NCBI GenBank assembly: GCA_015057665.1
Contig: SVDY01000025.1
Span: forward strand, 1 to 36,436
Source of the DNA: Lachnospiraceae bacterium
GTDB taxonomy: Bacteria; Bacillota; Clostridia; Lachnospirales; Lachnospiraceae
Length of the DNA stretch: 36,436 bases
Reading direction: 5' to 3'
A program made the translations under genes and the position numbers. The notes beneath the pieces are model-generated. The model had not been told where the DNA came from. It did not search any database and saw nothing but the letters and a program-made list of their open reading frames with translations. Position 1 is the stretch's first letter. Every line of letters begins with the position of its first letter. Shown piece after piece: positions 24,684 through 34,427 of this stretch.

Positions 24684-26027
24684 TTATTCGGATTTCCCTG
24701 CTTTATCATTTGCCATATTGGTAAGTGCAAGAAGATGAGACACGCACTGCTCAGCCACTCTTCCGGAAAAACCTCCGTGGGCAAGTTCCCAGCGGATAGC
24801 TTCCTGATGAAGCTTCTCCCGGTCCATGGTAAGCCCCATTCGGTCTGCAATGCCGTCTACAATTTTTAAATAGTCTTTCTGCATTGGAGAACCATAGTAA
24901 ATGGTTACGCCGAATCTTGCGTAAAGAGACAGTTTTTCCTCTTTGGAATCGTTGCCATGGACATCGTCTGCACTCTGTTTTCTTTCGTCCCAGCGTTCTT
25001 TCACAATATGTCTTCGATTGGAAGTTGCATAGATCAAAACGTTGTCCGGACGCTTTTCAAGACCTCCTTCAATGACTGCTTTTAAATATTTATACTCAAG
25101 CTCTGTCTCTTCAAAGGACAAATCATCCATGTAAATGATGAATTTATAATTGCGGTCTTTGATCTGCTCAATGACAGAAGTAAGGTCTCCAAACTGATGC
25201 TTGAATATCTCAATCATACGCAGACCGTCTTTATAGTATTCATTGAGAATGGCTTTTACACTGGAGCTTTTTCCCGTGCCGCTTTCTCCAAATAAAAGAA
25301 CGTTATTGGCCTTTTCTCCTTGGATAAATGCCTCTGTATTGTCAATAAGCTGTTTTTTCTGCTTTTCATATCCAATCAGATCTGTCAATCTGATGTTTTC
25401 ACTGTTGGTAATCGGAACAATCTTAGCAGCCTCACCCTCATGTCTGATACGGAAAGACTTGTGAAGGCCAAAATTTCCAACACCGTAATCTTTATAAAAG
25501 GCTGCCATTAAAGAAAGCATAGCCTTTTCATTCTCTGCCTCAGCTAATCTTGCGGACAGTTCATTCATTCGGTCTCTTAAAAGCTTATTAAATACAATGC
25601 CTTTGGCGCAGGCCGGTTCAAAAGATTCCATAAGGGAAACGAAAGATACACCCAATGCCTCTTCCATTCCTGTAAAGTCATATTGGAACAATCCTTTCAT
25701 AATGGAAAGATCATGAAGCACGAAAGAATTAATACTTCCCTCTAAGCTTCCTTTCTTTTCACAAAAACGGCTGAACGCATTTTCATCGTTGGCCATCAGA
25801 TAGGTAAGATGAGCGTGCCACAGGTTTCCCTGAAAACTTCTTTTCTGCCCTTCCTCGATCAGGCCATGAATCCCGTCAAACAATAATTCTAATAATTCTT
25901 CCTTTTTCTCAGCTGTAAATCCATGACCGCCATTGTCTTCCCATGCAGTCATTACAGTTTCAAACTTTCCAAAAATATCATCTCTCCGCATTCCGCGGTA
26001 GATGACCAGTTCTTTCATTCTATTCAT
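24684..26027 (-). CDS. DUF815-family AAA+ ATPase
   Basis: A 447-residue P-loop ATPase. The N-terminal half (about 1-200) is helical without recognised motifs. The ATPase core has Walker A GESGTGKS (247-254), Walker B FIIYMDDLSF (near 291-300), a sensor-like YATSNRRHI and an arginine-rich ERWDERKQSADDVHGNDSKEEKLSLYARFG segment typical of DUF815. The biological role of the family is not established. GGGAG lies 6 bases before the ATG. It starts a transcript after the folate-operon terminator and is followed by the LTA-synthase-like gene at 92 bp. Confidence 0.88.
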   Translation of the reverse strand: MNRMKELVIYRGMRRDDIFGKFETVMTAWEDNGGHGFTAEKKEELLELLFDGIHGLIEEGQKRSFQGNLWHAHLTYLMANDENAFSRFCEKKGSLEGSINSFVLHDLSIMKGLFQYDFTGMEEALGVSFVSLMESFEPACAKGIVFNKLLRDRMNELSARLAEAENEKAMLSLMAAFYKDYGVGNFGLHKSFRIRHEGEAAKIVPITNSENIRLTDLIGYEKQKKQLIDNTEAFIQGEKANNVLLFGESGTGKSSSVKAILNEYYKDGLRMIEIFKHQFGDLTSVIEQIKDRNYKFIIYMDDLSFEETELEYKYLKAVIEGGLEKRPDNVLIYATSNRRHIVKERWDERKQSADDVHGNDSKEEKLSLYARFGVTIYYGSPMQKDYLKIVDGIADRMGLTMDREKLHQEAIRWELAHGGFSGRVAEQCVSHLLALTNMANDKAGKSE

Positions 26028-26170
26028 CGTTCACTCCCAAGTGATTGGAAAAAGCATATTGCTTTCTCATGTCATGTACAAATTTCTTCTTTTCACTGAT
26101 ACAAATTTGTTACTCGCCGCTTAATGCTCTACGCATTTGAAACGGGAGGCAGCCCTCTTCTGATATAAGG

Positions 26171-26202
26171 AAAAAGGGCATGTATCCTTAGATACACACC
26201 CT
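26171..26202 (-). terminator. Terminator of the folate operon
   Basis: On the minus strand, AGGG..TGTATC (26175-26186) pairs with GATACA..CCCT (26191-26202), with a 2x2 internal mismatch and loop CTTA. It is followed by TTTTT (26171-26175). It lies just past the folB-folK stop codon. Confidence 0.65.
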
Positions 26203-26219
26203 CAAATATTAGCTTTTAT

Positions 26220-27038
26220 TTATTTTTTTGTCAAGTTAGCATACAGTTTTTCTATAGACATATTTAACAATGGATGAACAAAATTTTGTGCAATCTGTAC
26301 AAGAGGTTCCAGAACAAACTGGCGCTTCTCGATTTCCTTATGTGGAATTATCAAGTCGTCCTCTTCCATAATCAGCTTGTCATAAAACAAAATATCCAAA
26401 TCTAACGTTCTTGGTCCCCAGTGAATTTTTCTTTCTCTCCCTGCTTTTTTTTCTATTTCGTGAAGGAAATCAAGCAGTTCGTATGGTGTCTTTAATGTTT
26501 TAAGCTTTAAGCAGCCATTTAAGAATTCATCCTGTTCTGTATAACCGTATGGTTCTGTCACAATAAAATCAGATACTTTCACTACTTCTGTATCGTAAGC
26601 GGCATTCAGCTCGTCTATGGCAAATCGAAGCTGCCCTTCTTTGTCTCCCATATTGGATCCAATGGATAAATAAACCTCATGCCATCCTCTTGTAATCTCA
26701 ACTCCTACTGTTTTTAACGGAAGGCCTACAGGAGCCCATGGCTTTTCCAATTTTAATGTAACCTGTTTTAACAAAGGATAATGAAGTAAAAGCTGCTCGC
26801 ATACATATTCTGCTGCCCGCTCAATTAATGCAAAGGTATTTCCTTCCATCCATTCTTTGATTTTTAATGCTGCTTCTCCATAATGAATGGACGCTGACAG
26901 GTCATCCGTCTTTCCTGCCTTTCTTGTATCCGTATAAAGAACGGCGGAAACAACAAATTTCTGTCCTAATCTGTTCTCTTCCGGGAACACTCCGTGATTA
27001 CAGAAAAGTTCCAACCCTTCAATTATAATTTTATCCAT
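26220..27038 (-). CDS. folBK: Bifunctional dihydroneopterin aldolase / HPPK fusion
   Basis: A 272-residue fusion covering two consecutive folate steps. The FolB domain (about 1-118: MDKIIIEGLELFCNHGVFPEE, KLEKPWAP) makes 6-hydroxymethyl-dihydropterin. The FolK domain (about 121-272: VYLSIGSNMGD, TEPYGYTEQDEFLNG, GPRTLDLDILFYD at 208-220, PHKEIEKRQFVLEPL) pyrophosphorylates it. The start at 27038 was chosen because AAGGAGG lies 5 bases upstream; an ATG at 27071 overlaps folP. folP ends 10 bp upstream. Domain order FolB-FolK is a known arrangement. Confidence 0.95.
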   Translation of the reverse strand: MDKIIIEGLELFCNHGVFPEENRLGQKFVVSAVLYTDTRKAGKTDDLSASIHYGEAALKIKEWMEGNTFALIERAAEYVCEQLLLHYPLLKQVTLKLEKPWAPVGLPLKTVGVEITRGWHEVYLSIGSNMGDKEGQLRFAIDELNAAYDTEVVKVSDFIVTEPYGYTEQDEFLNGCLKLKTLKTPYELLDFLHEIEKKAGRERKIHWGPRTLDLDILFYDKLIMEEDDLIIPHKEIEKRQFVLEPLVQIAQNFVHPLLNMSIEKLYANLTKK

Positions 27039-27048
27039 AGGTACCTCC

Positions 27049-27858
27049 TTATCTGGCCTTAAGAATAGCATCTGCCATCAAAAGGGCTCTCTTATTCTCT
27101 TTCACATCATGAACACGGAAAAAGCTTGCACCTTTCATTCTGCCAAGCACGGTCGTTGCAATTGTTCCTTCCAGACGCTGATCAACAGGAAGATTTAAGG
27201 TATTTCCAATGACAGACTTTCTGGAAGTACCAAGAAGAATAGGCACATCCCATTTTTTAAAACGTTCCAGCTGATTCATGACAAGAAGATTCTGCTCTGT
27301 TGTTTTGGCAAATCCAATTCCTGGATCTACAATAATCCGGTCAGGACGAATGCCTGCCCAAAAAGCAATATCCATAGTCTCATCAAGATCATCGATCACA
27401 TCTTCTAAGAAATCATTATAAGGCTGGCTGTGACGATTGTGCATCAGACAGCAGGAAACTCCCTCATCGCCAATCAAAGTAGCCAGTTCCGGATCATTTT
27501 TAAGTCCCCATATATCATTGATCAAATCCACACCGGCGCGGATACCGGCTGCTGCCACCTTGCTTTTTGATGTATCAAGAGAAATAGGTATTTCAAAATA
27601 CCTCTTGATTTTTTCCACCACTGGAAGCACTCTCTCCATCTCTTCCTCTGCACTGACCGGTGCAAATCCCGGTCTTGTAGACTCACCGCCGATATCAATA
27701 ATATCGGCTCCCTCTTTGATCATCTGTTCCGCTCGTTCCAATGCAAGATCTACATCATCCCAATTTCCTCCATCGGAAAAAGAATCGGGAGTCACATTTA
27801 AAATACCCATAATATAAGCTTCTTCTTCCACGTGAAAATTACGGTTTCCTATAATCAT
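27049..27858 (-). CDS. folP: Dihydropteroate synthase
   Basis: Joins 6-hydroxymethyl-dihydropterin pyrophosphate with p-aminobenzoate; sulfonamide target. The 269-residue protein has the pterin-binding signatures IMGILNVTPDSFSDGG (16-31) and ADIIDIGGESTRPG, with INDIWG and later GTSRKSVIG. AGAGGAT precedes the ATG at 27858. The frame is open to 28041 but that extension overlaps the HD-domain gene and has no family similarity. It lies between the HD gene (31-bp gap) and folBK. Confidence 0.96.
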   Translation of the reverse strand: MIIGNRNFHVEEEAYIMGILNVTPDSFSDGGNWDDVDLALERAEQMIKEGADIIDIGGESTRPGFAPVSAEEEMERVLPVVEKIKRYFEIPISLDTSKSKVAAAGIRAGVDLINDIWGLKNDPELATLIGDEGVSCCLMHNRHSQPYNDFLEDVIDDLDETMDIAFWAGIRPDRIIVDPGIGFAKTTEQNLLVMNQLERFKKWDVPILLGTSRKSVIGNTLNLPVDQRLEGTIATTVLGRMKGASFFRVHDVKENKRALLMADAILKAR

Positions 27859-27889
27859 ATCTATCCTCTTTCTAATCTGTTCATTTTTA

Positions 27890-28372
27890 TCAAATGAAAA
27901 TGTATTTGTTTTTCCGTTCCTCTTCCCAGTTACAGCTGTCCTTTGCCTGACAGAAAAGGCACATCCTGGAGCTTTTGTCCGCCTCATATAAAATTTTTGA
28001 CAGACTTTTTCCTGCTTCCTTTGGCCCGCGGCGGTGTGCAAGAATCGCTTTCTTTATTTCATCAATCTCTTCCTCTCCATATCCACAGTCCTTTAGTACA
28101 ATTCCTGCTTTCTCTGCCCCTGTAATCTCATGGGGAATTTTTTCTTCATACTGCTCCGGCTTTCCTATATCATGAAGCAGGGCTGCTCCATAAATCACAT
28201 TTTTCGAATAAGGGTTTCCCTGTTCCAGATTCATAATATAGGCGATTCTTGCCACATCCAGAAGATGTTCCACATTATGCCTGCAGTAGATTCTGTCTTT
28301 TTCCAGCTCCTTTATTCTTTCTATATATTCCTGAAACAATTCATGTTCTACGATTTTATGATATAGTTCCAT
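27890..28372 (-). CDS. HD-domain phosphohydrolase in the folate operon
   Basis: A 160-residue HD-superfamily metal-dependent phosphohydrolase. Metal ligands are visible as H32/H36, HD (67-68) in ALLHDIGKP, H81-E82 and D132 in EADKSSR. The C-terminus has three cysteines (C138, C141, C147) that could bind an extra metal. GGAGG precedes the ATG at 28372; its first 17 bases overlap the end of folC, so it is translationally coupled. Its place between folC and folP suggests a role in pterin metabolism, such as dephosphorylating dihydroneopterin phosphates, but the substrate is not known. Confidence 0.85.
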   Translation of the reverse strand: MELYHKIVEHELFQEYIERIKELEKDRIYCRHNVEHLLDVARIAYIMNLEQGNPYSKNVIYGAALLHDIGKPEQYEEKIPHEITGAEKAGIVLKDCGYGEEEIDEIKKAILAHRRGPKEAGKSLSKILYEADKSSRMCLFCQAKDSCNWEEERKNKYIFI

Positions 28373-29639
28373 AATATCCTCCAAGCTGGTCATGAAAAGA
28401 AAGGGAACCAAAGAGAATCACAACATCCTCTTTCCCTGCTTCCTTCTTTGCCCACTCAAATCCATCCACAATGTTTCCCGCATTAAAACAATCCGGGCAG
28501 TATTTCTCTACGGTTTTTAATAATTCAGACCCTTTTAAGGCTCTTGGATTCTCAGGCGTAATCACAGCCGTCTTTGATGCCATAGGAAGAACCAGTTCCA
28601 TCATTTTTTCATATTCTTTATCTGCAAGCACACCGGTTACAGCCAGAATTCTCTTTCCCTGAAAATGCTTCCTCATAAATTCCGCCAGCCTTTTTGCCGC
28701 GTCTTCATTATGGGCCCCATCCAGATAAACAGCCGGTCTTTCACTTATCTTTTCCAGACGGCCACTCCACCTTGTACTTTTCAGCCCCTCTTTAATATGT
28801 TCATCCTCAATGTGATACCATTTTTTTAAAATGTGCGAGGCTTCTACCGCGGTCACCGCATTATAGATCTGATGTCCTCCCGGAAGGAAAATCTTAAGAT
28901 TCTTATGTGACTTGTAGGAAAAGACAGCGCCATCTTCCGTTTCTTCTATTATAATAGCGTCCCTTATATCCGGTTTATACAAGTCTGATTTTTTGCTATC
29001 ACTTGTGTTCCTGATTACCTCATTTACCTCTTCCGGATTCATAGGATAAAGAAGAACATCACAGCCCGCTTTGATAATTCCTGCTTTTTCTGCTGCAATC
29101 TCTGACAGAGTGCTCCCAAGCACCTGCATGTGATCCATACTCACAGATGCAATGATGGAAAGAAGAGGCTTCTTAATTACATTGGTTCCATCCAGCCGGC
29201 CGCCCATGCCGGTCTCTAACAATACCACCTGAGAACCTGCTTCAAAAAAAGCAAGAAATGCCATGGCAGTCTCCAGTTCAAAAACCGTAGGAGTCAGTCC
29301 TGTTTCTGCTTCCATTTGATCAGCCGCATTTTTTACCTGTTCTACAATCCCGGGAATCTTTTCCGCATCCATTCCTTTTCCATCAATTAAAAATCGATTC
29401 TCATAGGCTCCCAAGGCAGGAGAGACATATCTTCCCGTGCGGTATCCGGCTTTTAAAAAAATCTGCTCCAGATAGGCAAGGATGGAGCCTTTGCCATTGG
29501 TTCCCGCGATATGCACAATAGGAAGATTCTGCTCCGGATGATGGAGCCGTTTCATCAGTTCCTCCATCACCGTAAGCCCCATAACAATTCCCTTTTTTGA
29601 TGCATGATTCAAATATTCTCTTGCTTCTTCGTATGTCAT
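28356..29639 (-). CDS. folC: Folylpolyglutamate synthase / dihydrofolate synthase
   Basis: Mur-ligase-fold enzyme adding glutamate to dihydropteroate and folates; 427 residues. The P-loop is GTNGKGS (46-52), TYEEAREYLNHA is the typical start, and LLETGMGGRLDGTNV, SMDHMQVLGSTLSEIAAEKAGIIK and YLDGAHNEDA follow in the usual order. GTGAGG precedes the ATG by about 8 bases. It is the first gene of the operon folC-HD-folP-folBK. folE is not in the window. Confidence 0.95.
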   Translation of the reverse strand: MTYEEAREYLNHASKKGIVMGLTVMEELMKRLHHPEQNLPIVHIAGTNGKGSILAYLEQIFLKAGYRTGRYVSPALGAYENRFLIDGKGMDAEKIPGIVEQVKNAADQMEAETGLTPTVFELETAMAFLAFFEAGSQVVLLETGMGGRLDGTNVIKKPLLSIIASVSMDHMQVLGSTLSEIAAEKAGIIKAGCDVLLYPMNPEEVNEVIRNTSDSKKSDLYKPDIRDAIIIEETEDGAVFSYKSHKNLKIFLPGGHQIYNAVTAVEASHILKKWYHIEDEHIKEGLKSTRWSGRLEKISERPAVYLDGAHNEDAAKRLAEFMRKHFQGKRILAVTGVLADKEYEKMMELVLPMASKTAVITPENPRALKGSELLKTVEKYCPDCFNAGNIVDGFEWAKKEAGKEDVVILFGSLSFHDQLGGYYGTIS

Positions 29640-29695
29640 CCCGTTTTCCTCACAATTCTTCCCATTCTGTTTTCGATTCCAATTAAGCTTTTCCC

Positions 29696-29724
29696 ATCAT
29701 ACTACTTATCTATCTTCGATGCAA
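29696..29724 (-). promoter_or_regulatory. Possible folate operon promoter
   Basis: Minus-strand TTGCAT (29719-29724), 17-bp spacer and TATGAT (29696-29701), about 57 bp upstream of folC. The -35 is a partial match only. Confidence 0.4.
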
Positions 29725-29811
29725 CAAAAACTGTTCTTTTACTGCTTTCATCCGCTCTCCATCAACGGCACAAAGAACTTCTTAACCTTCTTATGCAATA
29801 TGCCGGAGATT

Positions 29812-30690
29812 TCATCGTACATGCTGCACCGGCCGGGTCTCTTTCGTAATGGCTTCTAATTCATATCCTTCTTCCTTAAGTCTGTCAATCAACGTCTCCA
29901 ATCCATCTGCCGTATTGTTACATTCGTGAAGATCGTGCATCAAAATAACCGGCTGGCGAAACCTTAAAGCATCTTTTAATACATTGTCATTTAAAACACT
30001 GCAGGACACACCAACAGACACTGCATCCTCACTGGAGGCATTCCAGTCATAATGAACGATTCCTTCTTCCTTCAAAAATGCAATACACTCATTTATATTA
30101 AGCTTAGCCACACTGTTGCTGCTTCCTCCCGGAAACCGGTAAACCCAGGCTTTCACCCCGGTCACCTCATATAAATAATCCCGAAGTTTTCTTACATCCT
30201 CCTTAAAATTCTCCAAGGAAGCATAGATTTCATCATACCGATGGGAAAAAGAATGAAGCCCCAGCGTATGGTCCTCCTCCACAATCCTCCGGTACCTTGC
30301 TTTCGCCTTCTCCCCCGTCTTCCCCACAACAAAAAAAGTCGCCTTCACACCCTTCTTTTCCAGAACATCAAGAATCTTATCCGTATTATCCGATGGTCCG
30401 TCGTCAAAAGTCAGGTAGGCAACCTTCTTCTCTTCTGTATTCATATCATAAACCTGAACGGCGTTTACAATCGCCGATGTAGAAACCACATCCTTCCCCG
30501 CGTTTTCCCTGATCTTATTTCCTTCATCCTCTTCCGAAAAACGATCCATTGTTCCATAACTTCTCTTTACCGTGTCATCATCCCAATCCAGAATCCGCTC
30601 CATTCCTTCTATATTAAACACAGCCAGTAACAAAACAAATCCTATATGTACAACTAATCTGATACAGCCAGCCAATCTCTTCATACACAT
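29812..30690 (-). CDS. Membrane-anchored polysaccharide deacetylase
   Basis: A 292-residue NodB-homology protein. A hydrophobic N-terminal segment (about 9-28) acts as signal or anchor, followed by a charged stalk to about residue 85. The catalytic domain has TFDDGPS (94-100), the metal-binding HSFSH (146-150), YRFPGGSSN and LMHDLH near the C-terminus. It is expected to deacetylate peptidoglycan or another cell-wall glycan outside the membrane. The binding site before the ATG at 30690 is weak; an ATG two codons later (30684) is equally possible. No strong terminator separates it from folC. Confidence 0.9.
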   Translation of the reverse strand: MCMKRLAGCIRLVVHIGFVLLLAVFNIEGMERILDWDDDTVKRSYGTMDRFSEEDEGNKIRENAGKDVVSTSAIVNAVQVYDMNTEEKKVAYLTFDDGPSDNTDKILDVLEKKGVKATFFVVGKTGEKAKARYRRIVEEDHTLGLHSFSHRYDEIYASLENFKEDVRKLRDYLYEVTGVKAWVYRFPGGSSNSVAKLNINECIAFLKEEGIVHYDWNASSEDAVSVGVSCSVLNDNVLKDALRFRQPVILMHDLHECNNTADGLETLIDRLKEEGYELEAITKETRPVQHVR

Positions 30691-30836
30691 ACCCGTATCC
30701 GTCTTCTCTTTAGTATATGTAACATACTCTAAAATTTGCCTTACTTCTTATATTAGGTCGTTTCTCTAATATTCTTTGCATCAGATTCACAGGGATACGC
30801 AAAAAATTTCCAGTTGAGCTGACACGACTTCCGCAG

Positions 30837-30859
30837 CAAGTCTCTCAAGCAAGACTTGA
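30837..30859 (-). other. Small hairpin in the glnN 3' region
   Basis: CAAGTCT (from about 30837) pairs with AGACTTG (ending about 30858), loop of 8. Its AAGTCTC is also complementary to GAGACTT in the larger hairpin at 30878-30913, so the two could compete in RNA. Confidence 0.35.
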
Positions 30860-30877
30860 ATTGCCTATACTACGGAT

Positions 30878-30913
30878 GAAGTCTCAAAGAATTTTCAATT
30901 CTTTTGAGACTTC
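30878..30913 (-). terminator. Strong hairpin after glnN
   Basis: GAAGTCTCAAAGAATT (30878-30893) pairs with AATTCTTTTGAGACTTC (30897-30913) over 16 bp with one bulge. It lies 8 bases after the glnN stop codon on the minus strand. No U tract follows, so it may be a 3'-end stabiliser or a weak terminator. The 230-bp gap to the deacetylase holds no gene. Confidence 0.5.
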
Positions 30914-30920
30914 TCTATAC

Positions 30921-33029
30921 TTAGTTATCAAACAACATATCCCCATAAGAAGGAAACGGCCAATCCTCTTTTGCCACCAGCATCTCCAGTGCATCCGCCG
31001 GTTTTCTCACCTCAGCCATAGTCTGGAACACGTGGTCATAGAAATAATTCGCCTGTTCTTTTGCATTTTCAATCTTGCTTGCAATCTTTTCTTCCGCCTC
31101 TAACTTCTTCATGGCTTCGTAAAGAGGGGCAAGGTTTGCCGCAATGTCATTCATGAGACGTTTCTGTACGGAAGTATCCATTCCCGGACATGCTGCTTCA
31201 ATCTGGTTAATGGACTGGGCAAGACTTGTCTGGTATTTGATGACTGCCGGTACAATCTGTTTCTTCGCCATGTCGATCATGGCAAGTGCCTCAATGTTAG
31301 TAATCTTGGAATAGCGTTCATACATAACTTCTGCTTTGGAGTTAAGCTCTGTCTCTGTATAAACACCGTGTTTTTCAAATAACGCCACGGATTCCGGTCT
31401 TGTCATCTCCGGAATGGCAGATACCATGTTTTTCAAATTTGGAAGACCGCGTCTTTTAGCTTCTTCCACCCATTCATCAGAATATCCGTTGCCGCTAAAA
31501 ACGATTCTTTTATGTTTTGCAATGATATCTTTGATCATGTCGTGTACGGCAAGATCGAAGTTCTCTGCTTTTTCTAATTCATCACATGCCTGGCAGAGAG
31601 CTTCCGCCACGATTGTATTGATTACAACATTTGGGTCAGAGATGGACTGGGAAGAACCAACCATACGGAATTCAAACTTATTACCGGTAAAGGCAAATGG
31701 TGAAGTACGGTTCCTGTCTGTTGCATCTTTTCTAAAGTTTGGAAGAGTATCAACACCGGATTCCAGTCTGGATCCTTTGATAAAATGAGTCGCCTCCCCT
31801 GTAGTATCTAACTGTTCCAAAATGTCTTCTAACTGTTCACCAAGGAAGATAGAAATAATGGCAGGAGGGGCTTCCGCCGCACCAAGACGGTGGTCGTTGC
31901 CGGGACATGCCGCAGATGCACGGAGCAGTCCTGCATGTTCATCTACTGCTTTCATAATCAGTGTAAGAAGAAGCAGGAACTGAGTATTCTGGTGAGGAGT
32001 CTTTCCTGGATTTAAAAGGTTAATTCCGTCATCTGTCACCATAGACCAGTTGTCGTGTTTACCGGAACCATTAATTCCCGCAAATGGTTTTTCATGAAGC
32101 AGGCATACAAGTCCCTGTCTGTCTGCTACAGTCTTCATCATCTCCATAATGATCTGATTGTGGTCCGCTGCGATATTATTCTTATCATGAATCGGAGCAA
32201 GCTCGTGCTGGGCAGGCGCCGCCTCGTTATGCTGTGTCTTGGCAGCAATCCCAAGTTTCCAAAGTTCAAGATTTAAGGCTTCCATGTATTTGGCAACTCT
32301 GTCATGAATGGTACCAAAATAATGGTCGTCCAGTTCCTGGCCTTTTGGAGGCATGGCACCGAATAAAGTACGTCCTGTAAAAGTCAGGTCTTTACGTTTG
32401 TTGTATTTTTCTTTATCAATTAAGAAATATTCCTGTTCTGCACCAACAGATGGATATACTTTTTTGGAAGTTGTGTTTCCAAAAAGACGTAAGAAACGGA
32501 TTGCCTGCATGTCCAGTGCCTGGATGGAACGAAGAAGAGGTGTCTTCTTATCTAATGCTTCCCCTGTATAAGAACAAAATGCAGTCGGAATACAAAGAGT
32601 GATTGCATTTGGTGATTCTTTAATAAATGCAGGTGAGGTACAATCCCATGTTGTATAGCCACGGGCCTCAAAAGTTGCACGGAGTCCGCCGGATGGGAAG
32701 GAAGATGCATCAGATTCCCCTTTGATCAACTCTTTGCCGGAGAATTCGTTTAAAGCCTTACCGTCACCGGTCGGATACATAAATGCATCGTGTTTTTCCG
32801 CTGTGATACCGGTCATTGGCTGGAACCAATGAGTATAGTGGGTAGCACCTTTTTCGATGGCCCATTCTTTCATCTCGTTGGCTACTACGTCAGCAATATC
32901 CGGATTCAGTTCTCTTCCGTCTTCGATTGTTTTCTTTAAATCTTTGTATACAGCTTTTGGGAGACGTGCTCTCATTACTCCATCATTAAATACGTTGGAA
33001 CCAAAAATTTCTGATACGTTAATCTTCAT
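30921..33029 (-). CDS. glnN: Type III glutamine synthetase
   Basis: A 702-residue GSIII enzyme, much longer than GSI (about 450). It makes glutamine from glutamate and ammonia. Recognisable motifs are [57 protein letters not shown] (metal-binding), [30 protein letters not shown] and [23 protein letters not shown] precedes the ATG by about 7 bases. purD lies 55 bp upstream, so it is probably co-transcribed with purN-purD. GSIII is common in Bacteroides and Lachnospiraceae-type gut bacteria. Confidence 0.97.
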   Translation of the reverse strand: MKINVSEIFGSNVFNDGVMRARLPKAVYKDLKKTIEDGRELNPDIADVVANEMKEWAIEKGATHYTHWFQPMTGITAEKHDAFMYPTGDGKALNEFSGKELIKGESDASSFPSGGLRATFEARGYTTWDCTSPAFIKESPNAITLCIPTAFCSYTGEALDKKTPLLRSIQALDMQAIRFLRLFGNTTSKKVYPSVGAEQEYFLIDKEKYNKRKDLTFTGRTLFGAMPPKGQELDDHYFGTIHDRVAKYMEALNLELWKLGIAAKTQHNEAAPAQHELAPIHDKNNIAADHNQIIMEMMKTVADRQGLVCLLHEKPFAGINGSGKHDNWSMVTDDGINLLNPGKTPHQNTQFLLLLTLIMKAVDEHAGLLRASAACPGNDHRLGAAEAPPAIISIFLGEQLEDILEQLDTTGEATHFIKGSRLESGVDTLPNFRKDATDRNRTSPFAFTGNKFEFRMVGSSQSISDPNVVINTIVAEALCQACDELEKAENFDLAVHDMIKDIIAKHKRIVFSGNGYSDEWVEEAKRRGLPNLKNMVSAIPEMTRPESVALFEKHGVYTETELNSKAEVMYERYSKITNIEALAMIDMAKKQIVPAVIKYQTSLAQSINQIEAACPGMDTSVQKRLMNDIAANLAPLYEAMKKLEAEEKIASKIENAKEQANYFYDHVFQTMAEVRKPADALEMLVAKEDWPFPSYGDMLFDN

Positions 33030-33084
33030 ATATTTTCCCCTACTTCTTATGTGCGATTATTCTGTCTGAAAAATACAAATCTTC

Positions 33085-34356
33085 TTATGCTTCGTCGATT
33101 GCTTTACCAATGTCGTTTCTCATGTATTTGTTTTCAAAGCTTACCCACTTTGTTGCTTCGTAAGCGTTTGCTCTTGCTTCTTTTAAAGTAGCACCTTTTG
33201 CTGTAACGCCAAGCACACGGCCTCCGTTTGTCACGATGCCTGCTTCTGTGTTCTTTGTTCCTGCATGGAATACATAGTAACCGTCTTTGTCTGCAAATGT
33301 ATCAAGACCTTCGATTACTTTGCCCTTCTCGTAGGCAAGCGGATAACCGTCAGATGCAAGTACCACGCATACTGCTGCGTTATCTTCAAATTCTAATTCG
33401 ATATCAGCAAGTCTTCCGTCAACGCATGCTTCCATCACTTCGATCATGTCTGTCTTCATACGTGGAAGTACTACCTGTGTTTCAGGGTCACCGAATCTTG
33501 CATTGTACTCTAATACTTTAGGACCGTCTTCTGTTAACATAAGACCTGTGAATAATACGCCTGTAAATGGACGTCCTTCTGCTGCCATAGCATCGATCGT
33601 TGGCTGGTAAATGTATTTTTCACAGAAAGCTTTTACTTCCTCTGTGTAGAATGGACTTGGGGAGAATGTTCCCATACCGCCTGTGTTTAAGCCCTGGTCG
33701 CCGTCTTTTGCGCGTTTGTGGTCCTGAGCAGATGTCATACATTTTACTGTTTTACCGTCACAGAAAGCAAGAACAGATACTTCACGTCCTGTCATGAATT
33801 CTTCCACAACGATAGTGTCGCCTGCTGTACCAAACTGTTTGTCAAGCATGAGAGTCTTTACGCCTTCTAAAGCTTCTTCTCTTGTCTGACAGATTAAAAC
33901 ACCTTTACCAAGAGCAAGGCCGTCTGCTTTTAATACGATAGGCATCTTTGCTGTCTGTAAATATTCCATAGCTGCTTCCGGAGATGTAAATGTCTCATAG
34001 GCAGCTGTTGGAATGTTATATTTTTTCATTAAATCTTTGGAAAATGCTTTGGAACCTTCGATGATAGCTGCATTCTTTCTTGGTCCGAATACACGTAAGC
34101 CTTCTGCTTCAAATGCATCTACAACGCCGCCTACTAACGGATCATCCATACCGATGATGGTAAAGTCGATTTCATTTTCTTTTGCAAATGCTACTAATTT
34201 GTCAAATTCCATGGCGCCGATGGCTACACATTCTGCCACCTGTCCGATACCTGCATTACCAGGTGCACAGTAAATCTTATCTACTTTTGGGCTTTTTGCT
34301 GCTGCCCACGCAATTGTATGTTCTCTTCCGCCGCTTCCTACGATTAATACTTTCAT
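33085..34356 (-). CDS. purD: Phosphoribosylamine-glycine ligase
   Basis: ATP-grasp enzyme, second step of purine synthesis; 423 residues. The start MKVLIVGSGGREHTIAW is the PurD signature, followed by GPRKNAAIIEGSKAFSKDLM, KADGLALGKGV and LEYNARFGDPETQ. The ATG at 34356 was chosen because AGGAGG lies 5 bases upstream; the frame is open to 34413 without a binding site. It follows purN by 71 bp. Confidence 0.96.
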   Translation of the reverse strand: MKVLIVGSGGREHTIAWAAAKSPKVDKIYCAPGNAGIGQVAECVAIGAMEFDKLVAFAKENEIDFTIIGMDDPLVGGVVDAFEAEGLRVFGPRKNAAIIEGSKAFSKDLMKKYNIPTAAYETFTSPEAAMEYLQTAKMPIVLKADGLALGKGVLICQTREEALEGVKTLMLDKQFGTAGDTIVVEEFMTGREVSVLAFCDGKTVKCMTSAQDHKRAKDGDQGLNTGGMGTFSPSPFYTEEVKAFCEKYIYQPTIDAMAAEGRPFTGVLFTGLMLTEDGPKVLEYNARFGDPETQVVLPRMKTDMIEVMEACVDGRLADIELEFEDNAAVCVVLASDGYPLAYEKGKVIEGLDTFADKDGYYVFHAGTKNTEAGIVTNGGRVLGVTAKGATLKEARANAYEATKWVSFENKYMRNDIGKAIDEA

Positions 34357-34427
34357 GTTATCCTCCTGAGTATTGTCCTGATTCGATTTTGTTTCTTCTA
34401 TATAATATGTCAAAGGAACTAATCCTT

